A stretch of 6,522 nt of DNA from Actinomycetota bacterium (GCA_009702955.1 WLHA01000071.1:1-6522); one strand, 5' to 3'. Positions 1 through 5,586 are shown, counted from the stretch's first letter. Numbers and translations: made by a program. Notes: a model not told the origin generated them from the letters alone.

Positions 1-64
1 ACTCTGCGCTCAATGTGAGCTTGGTTTATCCTAGGTCCATCTCATCAAAAGATTAAGGATTGCA

Positions 65-1795
65 ATGGCAGGGAACGCTCACCCAGGAATCTTGTTCAAC
101 CCGCATGCCTATGAGGCCAGCGAACTTGATAGCGCTTCACGCTCCCTAATGGAGTCGACTATCACGTACTTCGAGTCGCTCGGTAAGAACCGCATCACCT
201 CAGATGACAACGCCGGGGTTTGGTACGCAGATTTCTGTGACTTCCTCGCTGAGTCCGGTGCCTTCGCAACGCTTATGACACCCGCTGGATACGGTGCAGA
301 GGACTCGCGCTGGGATACCTGGCGGAACTGTCACTTCAGCGAGATTACGGCGTTCTATAGCCTCGGTTACTGGTATGCGTGGCAGGTATCGATGCTCGGT
401 CTGGGCCCTATCTGGATGGGGGAGAACGAAGAAGCAAAACGGCGTACCGCAGAGCTTCTGCGTGACGGAGGCATCTTTGCCTTTGGTCTCTCTGAGCAGA
501 CCCATGGCGCGGACATCTACTCGAGCGAGATGACGCTTACTCCCAATGCCGATGGAACCTATAGCGCTAGCGGTAGCAAGTACTACATAGGTAACGGCAA
601 TGAGGCTGCGTTGGTATCAGTCTTTGGCAAGATTGCAAACGATGACCCCGATGCTGGGGTTGAGTATGTGTTCTTTGTTGTTAATTCGCAGCACGGTGCC
701 TATGAGTTGCAGAAGAACACAGTGCATTCGCCTATGTATGTATCGGCCTTTACGCTCCACGAATATCCGATCACGGATGCGGATGTATTGGTGCGCGGAG
801 CCGAGGCTTGGAACGTTGCGCTGAACACGATCAACGTCTGCAAATACAACCTCGGTTGGGCATCGATCGGAATATGCACGCATGCTTTCTACGAGGCGAT
901 TAACCATGCGGGTCATCGCAGTCTTTACGGAGGCCTAGTCACTGATTTTGGTCATGTGCGCCAGTTATTTGTAGACGCCTATGCACGCCTCACGGCTATG
1001 AAGCTTTTCGCTATGCGAGCAAACGATTACATGCGCAGCGCCTCCGATGAAGATCGTCGTTACCTTCTATACAACCCACTTGTAAAGATGAAGGTAACGA
1101 CCGAGGGCGAGCACGTGGTCGACGCTCTTTGGGATGTGATCGCCGCTAAGGGGTTCGAGGCTGATACATACTTCCAGATGGCTGCACGCCACATTCGTGC
1201 ACTGCCAAAGCTCGAAGGAACCGTGCATGTCAACATCGCGTTGATCGTCAAATTCATGGCTAACTATTTCTTCGCACCTCAGGAGTATCCAGATATCCCT
1301 ATGCGGAGAGACGCAACGAACGACACCTATCTCTTCGAGCAGGCCCCAACGCGAGGACTGGGGAAGATTTGTTTCCATGACTGGGAGAAGACCTTTAGCA
1401 AGTTTGACTCGCTAAATATCTCGATTTTCCGAGGTCAGGTATTGATTCTCCGCTCCATGCTTGAAGAGGCAGGCCCAGAGGGTTCACAGGCGCGTGATAT
1501 TGATTTCTTGCTCGCTCTTGGCGAACTATTTTCACTTGTCGTATATGCACAACTGATTCTCGAGAATGTTGAGTTGATGGATATTAGCGACGCAGTAACA
1601 GAGCAAATGTTCGATGTATTCGTTCGTGACTTCTCTGCATACGCAACGCGGCTGCACGGTATTTCTGGAACCACTGAACGCCAGGCCGAGTTTGCTCTTG
1701 CCATGGTGAAGCGTCCAAATGCAGATGCAGAGAGATTCAATGCGGTCTGGGAAGAGGTCTCCGGGCTAATGGACACTTACGAACTCGCGCCCTAA
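65..1795 (+). CDS. Acyl-CoA dehydrogenase family protein with long C-terminal extension
   Basis: A 576-residue FAD enzyme expected to oxidise an acyl-CoA to its 2,3-enoyl form in the cytoplasm and pass electrons to electron-transfer flavoprotein. Visible marks of the family are the flavin/substrate motif FGLSEQTHGAD (about 140-150), the following beta-domain segment GSKYYIGNGNEAALVSVFGK (170-189), a helix with GHVRQLFVDAYARL (296-309), and LEGTVHVN (383-390). In medium-chain enzymes the equivalent EGT carries the catalytic base, so Glu384 is the likely base here. Typical members have about 380-400 residues; this one continues for about 180 more, with a helical tail as in the VLCAD/ACAD9 group. 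The start is fixed by AAGGA (55-59) five bases upstream and an in-frame stop at 32-34. It converges on the next gene with a 12-base gap. A weak TATCCT at 27-32 could be its -10. Family assignment is firm; chain-length specificity cannot be read. Confidence 0.9.
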   Translation: MAGNAHPGILFNPHAYEASELDSASRSLMESTITYFESLGKNRITSDDNAGVWYADFCDFLAESGAFATLMTPAGYGAEDSRWDTWRNCHFSEITAFYSLGYWYAWQVSMLGLGPIWMGENEEAKRRTAELLRDGGIFAFGLSEQTHGADIYSSEMTLTPNADGTYSASGSKYYIGNGNEAALVSVFGKIANDDPDAGVEYVFFVVNSQHGAYELQKNTVHSPMYVSAFTLHEYPITDADVLVRGAEAWNVALNTINVCKYNLGWASIGICTHAFYEAINHAGHRSLYGGLVTDFGHVRQLFVDAYARLTAMKLFAMRANDYMRSASDEDRRYLLYNPLVKMKVTTEGEHVVDALWDVIAAKGFEADTYFQMAARHIRALPKLEGTVHVNIALIVKFMANYFFAPQEYPDIPMRRDATNDTYLFEQAPTRGLGKICFHDWEKTFSKFDSLNISIFRGQVLILRSMLEEAGPEGSQARDIDFLLALGELFSLVVYAQLILENVELMDISDAVTEQMFDVFVRDFSAYATRLHGISGTTERQAEFALAMVKRPNADAERFNAVWEEVSGLMDTYELAP

Positions 1796-1807
1796 ACGTC
1801 TCGCTTA

Positions 1808-2176
1808 TTAACGCTTGGCTGGGCGGAGCCCGTCTGCCTCGGCAGCCTCTGCGTCTCGGTAGCAACGATCAGCCGCGGTGCGCTCATACGATGCACCATC
1901 TGGAGAGTGAAAAATCTCGCTTGAGTGCTTCGCCTTGATTGGATAATCGACCGGGCAGGCACCATCAACCGCTGGGACCCAGGCCGCAGATTTGGGTTCA
2001 TCAATCGTGGAGGGGCGCTCCTTATCGGGAGCCTGCTTTCGAGGAAATAGCGGAACTGCAGCCGGAATCTCCGCTGGCTCCGAGGCTGGATTCAGGAGTC
2101 TCCATACCCCCGCTCCAGCCGCGACAGCAGTCGCGAGTCCGATTAGTCGCCCTATGAATCCGAGAAGTCTGCGCAT
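1808..2176 (-). CDS. Small membrane-anchored sunset-domain protein
   Basis: A 122-residue protein. Residues 1-4 (MRRL) are basic and are followed by a hydrophobic segment at about 5-28 (LGFIGRLIGLATAVAAGAGV), read as a signal anchor or single membrane helix. A proline- and charge-rich linker covers about 30-70. The C-terminal 50 residues start at ACPVDYPIKAKHSSEIFH and run through SPDGASYERT to DRCY and a terminal RPAKR. This CP..(H/Y)PIK..S.I(Y/F)H.P.G..Y..T...C(F/Y) pattern matches, from memory, the sunset domain common in actinomycete proteins. Its molecular role is not known to me. The two cysteines (C74, C105) are part of the pattern. The start is the only ATG before an in-frame stop at 2198-2200, and no clear Shine-Dalgarno sequence precedes it. 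The gene is divergent from the leucine leader, with 68 bases between the two start codons. Coding status is well supported by the domain; function is open. Confidence 0.78.
   Translation of the reverse strand: MRRLLGFIGRLIGLATAVAAGAGVWRLLNPASEPAEIPAAVPLFPRKQAPDKERPSTIDEPKSAAWVPAVDGACPVDYPIKAKHSSEIFHSPDGASYERTAADRCYRDAEAAEADGLRPAKR
1821..1845. terminator. Possible tandem small hairpins between convergent genes
   Basis: Two short adjacent inverted repeats lie just inside the 3' end of the sunset-domain gene: GGGC-GGA-GCCC at 1821-1831 and CTGC-CTCG-GCAG at 1834-1845. They follow the stop codon of the convergent dehydrogenase by about 25 bases. No T-run follows on either strand. They could slow or end transcription from the left, but short G/C repeats of this size arise by chance in coding sequence. 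Confidence 0.25.
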
Positions 2177-2225
2177 GGGGATGGATCTTCGCGCGTTTTA
2201 AGGGGCCTGTGCTTAGCGGACTCTC

Positions 2226-2234
2226 TGGTAGGGT
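2226..2234 (+). promoter_or_regulatory. Extended -10 promoter of the leucine leader/leuA
   Basis: TGGTAGGGT fits the extended -10 pattern TGnTAnnnT. No good -35 hexamer is seen 16-18 bases upstream, which extended -10 promoters tolerate. Transcription would begin at about 2240-2242, only 3-5 bases before the leader-peptide ATG at 2245. The leader would therefore be almost leaderless, as is common in actinomycetes. Confidence 0.45.
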
Positions 2235-2244
2235 CTAAAACATC

Positions 2245-2295
2245 ATGAAATCCAGAGGATCAATCTCCACCAACACCAGCCTCCTACTTACGTAG
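2245..2295 (+). CDS. leuL: Leucine leader peptide of the leuA attenuator
   Basis: A 16-codon ORF encodes MKSRGSISTNTSLLLT. Three consecutive Leu codons, all different (CTC CTA CTT, 2281-2289), come just before the last codon and the TAG stop. A strong hairpin starts at the base after the stop, and a second G/C hairpin with a T-run follows 30 bases later, all upstream of leuA. This is the layout of ribosome-mediated transcription attenuation: charged leucyl-tRNA lets the ribosome reach the stop and favours termination, while scarcity stalls it on the Leu codons and favours readthrough. No Shine-Dalgarno sequence is present; the ORF probably starts a few bases from the mRNA 5' end. The symbol follows the usual name for leu leader peptides. 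Confidence rests on the agreement of codon run, hairpins and downstream gene. Confidence 0.82.
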   Translation: MKSRGSISTNTSLLLT

Positions 2296-2322
2296 CGGTG
2301 GGCGCCTCCTAGGTGCTCACCG
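2296..2322 (+). promoter_or_regulatory. First hairpin of the leuA leader
   Basis: CGGTGGGCGCCT (2296-2307) pairs with AGGTGCTCACCG (2311-2322) over all 12 positions, with two G-U pairs and a CCT loop. The left arm begins at the base after the leader stop codon. A ribosome sitting on the stop would cover this arm and block the hairpin, while one stalled on the Leu codons would leave most of it free. It is therefore the likely ribosome-sensing element. It does not overlap the terminator, so how it prevents termination is not obvious from pairing alone. Confidence 0.7.
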
Positions 2323-2325
2323 ATG

Positions 2326-2359
2326 CCTCCTCGTGCCCTTAGGGCCGGGGGGGTTTTTT
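2326..2359 (+). terminator. Attenuator (intrinsic terminator) upstream of leuA
   Basis: The inner stem GCCC (2335-2338)/GGGC (2342-2345) has a TTA loop. After a small internal loop, the outer stem CCTCCTC (2326-2332) pairs with the run of seven G (2347-2353), with G-U pairs at the T positions. Six T follow at 2354-2359. It lies between the leader peptide and leuA with no gene between, which is the expected place for a regulated terminator. Confidence 0.8.
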
Positions 2360-2393
2360 GTTGGCCTACCGAGGCCCGCATAACCAACACCGT

Positions 2394-2400
2394 TATAAAT
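2394..2400 (+). promoter_or_regulatory. Possible secondary -10 element downstream of the attenuator
   Basis: TATAAAT is close to the -10 consensus and lies between the attenuator and leuA. Transcripts from here would start near 2406 and escape attenuation, giving a basal level of leuA. No convincing -35 hexamer is found 16-18 bases upstream and there is no TGn extension, so this may be a chance A/T stretch. Confidence 0.22.
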
Positions 2401-2411
2401 AAGACCCGAAA

Positions 2412-2430
2412 CCCAAGACCCAAGACCCAA
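2412..2430 (+). repeat. CCCAAGA short tandem repeat before leuA
   Basis: CCCAAGA occurs twice in tandem (2412-2418, 2419-2425), followed by a partial third copy CCCAA (2426-2430). A related AAGACCCGAAA precedes them at 2401. The stretch is almost free of G and T, so it should stay single-stranded and keep the leuA ribosome binding site open. Confidence 0.7.
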
Positions 2431-2432
2431 CT

Positions 2433-2439
2433 AAAAGGA
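2433..2439 (+). promoter_or_regulatory. Ribosome binding site that places the leuA start at 2448
   Basis: AAAAGGA is the only Shine-Dalgarno-like sequence here. It directly abuts, and by one base overlaps, the ATG at 2439, too close for initiation there. It lies eight bases from the second in-frame ATG at 2448, a normal distance. Confidence 0.7.
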
Positions 2440-2447
2440 TGAACCCC

Positions 2448-3989
2448 ATGGACAGGGTGAAGATTTTCGATACGACCCTTAGAGACGGCGAGCAGAGCCC
2501 GGGTATCTCACTCGATACTGGCGAGAAGCTCGAGATCGCGGAGCAGTTGGCGCGCCTTGGTGTCGACATCATCGAGGCAGGTTTCCCAATAGCTAGTGAC
2601 GGTGACTTTGAGTCTGTTGAGGCCATCGCCAAACAAGTCCAGGGCCCCACAATCGCCGCGCTCTCCCGTACTGGTTTCAAAGACATTGACCGCGCATGGG
2701 AAGCAGTACGCCACGCTAAGAGCAACCGCATTCACGTATTTATTGCTACCTCTGAGATCCATATGGCCAAGAAACTCCGTATGACTCGTGACCAAGTAAA
2801 GGTTGAGGCCGCAGCGGGTATTGCACGGGCTGCAAGTTACACCGGCGACGTCGAGTTCTCTCCCGAGGATGGATTCAGGTCTGATCCAGAGTTCATGGTT
2901 GAGGTATGCCAAATAGCTGTTGATAATGGAGCCACAACCCTGAACATCCCAGACACCGTTGGTTATGCGATGCCTGGCGATTACGGAGCATTAATTGCGT
3001 ATGTAATTGAGAATGTGAAGGGCGACTTTATTGTCTCAACTCATTGCCACGATGACCTTGGCCTCGCTGTTGCCAACTCCCTCTCAGGGGTGCTCAATGG
3101 AGCCCGACAGGTTGAGTGTGCGATTAACGGGCTCGGCGAGCGTGCCGGTAACGCAGCACTAGAAGAGGTAGTCATGGCGATGCGCACCCGCGATGACCAC
3201 TTCGGTGGGCTCACGACGGGTATCCAGACAGCGGAGTTGGCTCGTACATCGCGACTCGTATCTCGCCTTACTGGCTATCCAGTGCAGTACAACAAGGCAG
3301 TTGTAGGGCGCAACGCGTTCGCGCATGAGAGTGGTATTCATCAGCACGGAGTTCTCGAGGACCGCAATACCTACGAGATTATTGATGCACGAGAAGTTGG
3401 CCAAGAGGCAGCACAGATTGTGCTCGGTAAGCACTCTGGTCGGCATGCCTTCGCTGAGACACTTGCGACTATGGGGCTGCGTGTTCAAGGCGATGCTCTC
3501 AATCAAGCCTTTACGCGATTCAAAGAACTCGCAGACCGCAAGGTGCAGATTACTGATGCAGACCTTGAGGCAATCGTCGCAGAGGAGCTCGGTACCAGCG
3601 AGGTTCACCGATTTACAATGGTGAGCCTCGATGTACGCGGCGGCACGATCTCAACCCCAACCGCAGATGTGGTGCTGCGCGATGGAGACACAAACGTTGA
3701 GGCGACCGGTACCGGTAATGGAATGATTGACGCTGCAGTAGATGCGATTGCAACTGCTACTGGGTATGTCGGGAAAGTGCTCGACTTCAACGTTTCCTCA
3801 GTTACCTCTGGTGGCGACGCGCTTGGTGACGTCGTGATTCAGCTTGAGGTTGGAGGCACCAAAGCCTCCGGGCGTGGGGTCGCTACCGATGTGGTCGAGG
3901 CCTCAGCACGTGCCTATCTCAATGCTGTTAACCGAATTGTCCGAATCCAGAGCCGAGGCCAGGAGCGCGAGCACGACATTGGTCCTTGA
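2448..3989 (+). CDS. leuA: 2-isopropylmalate synthase
   Basis: Condenses acetyl-CoA with 2-ketoisovalerate to 2-isopropylmalate, the committed step of leucine synthesis, in the cytoplasm. Counting from the ATG at 2448 (513 residues), the TIM-barrel opens with IFDTTLRDGEQSPG (6-19), including Arg12 and metal ligand Asp13. STHCHDDLG (197-205) supplies metal ligands His199 and His201, and GLGERAGNAALEE (228-240) supplies Asn235. HESGIHQHG (293-301) belongs to the second conserved region. Residues of about 385-505 form the LeuA-type C-terminal regulatory domain that usually binds leucine for feedback inhibition. Length fits the roughly 510-residue bacterial type rather than the longer form of mycobacteria and corynebacteria. 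A start at 2439 would add three residues (MNP) but leaves no room for the ribosome binding site. The Leu-rich leader upstream argues against citramalate or homocitrate synthase. leuC and leuD lie 1.6 kb away on the other strand. Confidence 0.95.
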   Translation: MDRVKIFDTTLRDGEQSPGISLDTGEKLEIAEQLARLGVDIIEAGFPIASDGDFESVEAIAKQVQGPTIAALSRTGFKDIDRAWEAVRHAKSNRIHVFIATSEIHMAKKLRMTRDQVKVEAAAGIARAASYTGDVEFSPEDGFRSDPEFMVEVCQIAVDNGATTLNIPDTVGYAMPGDYGALIAYVIENVKGDFIVSTHCHDDLGLAVANSLSGVLNGARQVECAINGLGERAGNAALEEVVMAMRTRDDHFGGLTTGIQTAELARTSRLVSRLTGYPVQYNKAVVGRNAFAHESGIHQHGVLEDRNTYEIIDAREVGQEAAQIVLGKHSGRHAFAETLATMGLRVQGDALNQAFTRFKELADRKVQITDADLEAIVAEELGTSEVHRFTMVSLDVRGGTISTPTADVVLRDGDTNVEATGTGNGMIDAAVDAIATATGYVGKVLDFNVSSVTSGGDALGDVVIQLEVGGTKASGRGVATDVVEASARAYLNAVNRIVRIQSRGQEREHDIGP

Positions 3990-4052
3990 GGCTTGAAATC
4001 TAAGGTTTAATTGAGCGTTGTATGAACCCTAGAAACGGCGGTATTACAGATC

Positions 4053-5213
4053 ATGACTAATTCGAGCGGTGGGCAGACCCCGAATAGAACCAATCCGCTA
4101 AGGACACTATTCCTAAGCGAGAATATTGGTGGACACGCCACCATGCATCGCGGGATTCAGGCAAATATCGAGAAAGACGAGAGAGTCGTTGCGCGATTCC
4201 TCAATGTTCCCGCGATGGGGAGGGTGCGTAGGGTTGCCGCTGCCCAGATCCCGGGGCTGGCACGAATGGACCTTGATCTGCAGGCTCTCCGAGGACAACT
4301 CGCCCTGAGTTATAACGCCAACCGTCTACTCAACCTCAGCTCTGGTACCTACGACATTCTGCATGCCTATACGCAGCACTCGGTTCTGCTCTCGACGAAG
4401 GTTCTAAGAGCAGGGCCGTCGGTTGTCTCTACAGATGCGAGCGGGGATCAAGTCGCACGGCTGCTCCCATACAGGGACGCAACGAGTTGGACAGATCGTC
4501 AGAGTCCACTGCGCCATCGGTTCGAGCAACCAGTCTGGGACTCAGCAACTTTGGTTGTAACAAAATCTGAGTGGGCCGCAAGATCTCTTCGTGAGGACTA
4601 CGGAATCGGATCCGACCGCCTTCGTGTGATCCCGATGGGAATAGATGTTCCTAGTGAATTGCCTGAGCGAGTTGCTCCTGCACGACCAGTCATTACATTT
4701 ATTGGGCGCTCGCTTAGGCGCAAGGGCGGTCAGCAGCTTCTAGATATCCATCGATCCCGATGGGCCGATCGTGTTGATCTGCATTTAGTGACGAAAGAGT
4801 CTGTCGAACCAGGCCCAGGGCTCTTCGTCCACAATGACTTCAGCCCAGGTGATGCGCGCCTTCCTGGATTGCTTGCGCGCACCACCGTATTCGCGTTCCC
4901 AAGTGATGTGGATACCTTCGGCTACGCGGTCCTAGAGGCGATGGCGGCTGCGGTTGCAGTAGTAGCTCGAAGGTCCGCCGCTGTCCCCGAGATAGTTGTT
5001 GAGGGCGAGACAGGGCTGCTCACGGATGGGAGCGATGCTTCACTTATTGCCTCGGTCGAGAAGCTTCTCGATGACCCGGGCCTTGCCCATCGCATGGGAG
5101 AGGCAGGCCGTGCGCGGGCTCTGAGCAAGTACAACGCTGAATTGACTACAGCCGCACTCGTTGAGGTGCTCCTAGAGGCCAAGGACGTCTTTGACGCTCG
5201 GGTTGGTTCTTAG
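4053..5213 (+). CDS. GT4-like (GT-B fold) glycosyltransferase
   Basis: A 386-residue retaining glycosyltransferase of the family-4 type, likely moving a sugar from a nucleotide or phospho-sugar donor to an unknown acceptor. The N-terminal acceptor half starts RTLFLSENIGGHATMHRGI (17-35) and includes YDILHAYTQHSVLLSTK (100-116). A linker region reads VVTKSEWAARSLREDYGI (168-185) then VIPMGID (192-198). The donor half has FIGRSLRRKGGQQLL (216-230) and FAFPSDVDTFGYAVLEAMAA (280-299), then VPEIVVEGETGLL (311-323). The usual E-x7-E donor motif appears as D-x7-E (Asp287, Glu295), and the usual G-x-P-V-V-A after it reads AVAVVA. Both are mild departures. No signal peptide or membrane segment is seen. 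The ATG at 4053 is the only possible start, since an in-frame stop lies at 4023-4025 and no other start codon comes before the conserved fold; its Shine-Dalgarno sequence is poor. It lies 63 bases after leuA and may be cotranscribed. The product sugar cannot be inferred. Confidence 0.87.
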   Translation: MTNSSGGQTPNRTNPLRTLFLSENIGGHATMHRGIQANIEKDERVVARFLNVPAMGRVRRVAAAQIPGLARMDLDLQALRGQLALSYNANRLLNLSSGTYDILHAYTQHSVLLSTKVLRAGPSVVSTDASGDQVARLLPYRDATSWTDRQSPLRHRFEQPVWDSATLVVTKSEWAARSLREDYGIGSDRLRVIPMGIDVPSELPERVAPARPVITFIGRSLRRKGGQQLLDIHRSRWADRVDLHLVTKESVEPGPGLFVHNDFSPGDARLPGLLARTTVFAFPSDVDTFGYAVLEAMAAAVAVVARRSAAVPEIVVEGETGLLTDGSDASLIASVEKLLDDPGLAHRMGEAGRARALSKYNAELTTAALVEVLLEAKDVFDARVGS

Positions 5214-5223
5214 GCTGATACTC

Positions 5224-5239
5224 GGCCTTTTTCTAGGCC
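5224..5239 (+). terminator. Weak hairpin after the glycosyltransferase
   Basis: GGCCT (5224-5228) and AGGCC (5235-5239) pair across a TTTTCT loop, ten bases after the glycosyltransferase stop codon. TATTTT follows a few bases on. The 5-bp stem could act as a modest terminator for the leuA-glycosyltransferase transcript. It is short and the T-rich stretch is not directly adjacent. Confidence 0.35.
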
Positions 5240-5244
5240 TCAAG

Positions 5245-5250
5245 TATTTT
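5245..5250 (+). promoter_or_regulatory. Possible -10 element for the structured RNA/small ORF unit
   Basis: TATTTT fits the TAnnnT pattern and would start transcription near 5257, about ten bases before the closing helix of the predicted RNA domain. No clear -35 hexamer is present (the region 16-18 bases upstream is the GGCCT hairpin). Confidence 0.27.
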
Positions 5251-5267
5251 GGAAAAAACTAGGTATT

Positions 5268-5373
5268 AGTGCTCAAGTTTCTCTGGGCCCGGGCCGATAT
5301 CTCTCGCACAAGCAACGCCAAACCCTTTCGGGGATGGGTACAGGGGCCTAAAGCAGGCCAAAAAAACTGCACT
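5268..5373 (+). ncRNA. Candidate structured leader RNA, family not recognised
   Basis: A 106-base domain closed by a long helix. AGTGC (5268-5272) pairs with GCACT (5369-5373) and AGTTT (5276-5280) pairs with AAACT (5364-5368). This gives ten pairs interrupted only by a TCA bulge on the 5' side. Inside, TGGGCCC (5284-5290) can pair with GGGCCTA (5344-5350), competing with a local hairpin GGCCT/AGGCC (5345-5349/5355-5359). A third stem pairs CCA (5318-5320) with TGG (5335-5337) and CCC (5323-5325) with GGG (5330-5332) around an AA/GA internal loop and a TTTC tip. A nested, branched fold with alternative pairings upstream of a short ORF resembles a cis-regulatory RNA or riboswitch. It does not fit the consensus of the c-di-GMP, c-di-AMP, SAM, cobalamin, TPP or glycine classes as I remember them. 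Pairing was found by eye; no energy or covariation test was possible. Confidence 0.42.
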
Positions 5374-5432
5374 CAATCCTCTGAAGCTTCCGGCAGCAAA
5401 TAGCGAAAGACATCAGCCAAATGGAGAATCAA

Positions 5433-5570
5433 ATGAGTTACCACGAGTTCCTTGCTTACCTTTACGACCACGAGACATCACGCGACCTAGCCGTAGGTAT
5501 TGCCCAGGCAGTTGCAGAGGCACCACACCCCGCAACAACCGCGGTCCGCAAAGTACCGGTAGCCGTATAA
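5433..5570 (+). CDS. Hypothetical 45-residue microprotein
   Basis: I do not recognise this protein. The ORF reads MSYHEFLAYLYDHETSRDLA at the N-terminus and continues through an alanine-rich VGIAQAVAEA to a basic, valine- and proline-rich tail (VRKVPVAV). The first 30 residues could form an amphipathic helix with aromatic residues (Tyr3, Phe6, Tyr9, Tyr11); no membrane helix, cysteine or signal sequence is present. An ATG at 5421 would give 49 residues, but GGAG at 5423-5426 lies six bases before the ATG at 5433, which makes the shorter form the better choice. Codon use resembles the neighbouring genes. The ORF sits 60 bases after a candidate structured RNA and is followed by a strong hairpin (5590-5619), with leuD converging 16 bases away. 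No larger gene on this strand follows in the window, so it is not obviously a leader peptide. Confidence 0.55.
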   Translation: MSYHEFLAYLYDHETSRDLAVGIAQAVAEAPHPATTAVRKVPVAV

Positions 5571-5586
5571 CTCCTTTTTGAGAGCC

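Noticed and set aside
1992..2201. A 69-codon plus-strand frame opposite the sunset-domain gene
   Set aside because: The minus-strand frame encodes a recognisable conserved domain; the plus-strand product is a low-complexity shadow.
2240..2447. T-box riboswitch upstream of leuA (GCGGTGGGCGCC slightly resembles the GGTGGnACCGCG core)
   Set aside because: The core is not matched, the leader is too short for a stem I, and the resembling bases are fully used by the 12-bp hairpin. The Leu codon run explains the control better.
2508..2912. A 134-codon open frame on the minus strand across the leuA N-terminus
   Set aside because: Antisense to the LeuA catalytic barrel, with no family resemblance and no supported start.
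3159..3608. A 149-codon open frame on the minus strand within leuA
   Set aside because: It lies entirely inside the conserved leuA frame on the opposite strand, has no recognisable domain and many Cys/Arg/Ser residues typical of a shadow frame.
3990..4052. Promoter between leuA and the glycosyltransferase (TTGAAA at 3993 with TTGTAT at 4018)
   Set aside because: The spacing of 19 bases and a poor -10 make it no better than chance; no terminator separates the genes either.
4519..4531. GGTTCGAGCAACC, which resembles a tRNA T-arm
   Set aside because: It lies inside the glycosyltransferase frame and there is no acceptor, D or anticodon stem around it.
5300..5359. c-di-GMP-I (GEMM) or c-di-AMP (ydaO) riboswitch, suggested by CGCACAAG, CCAAACC and GGGTACAG
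   Set aside because: The invariant GEMM segments (CACAGGGCAAAC, GGGACGCAAAGCC) and the ydaO segments (GGGTGAAT and others) are not present. Kept only as an unclassified RNA candidate.
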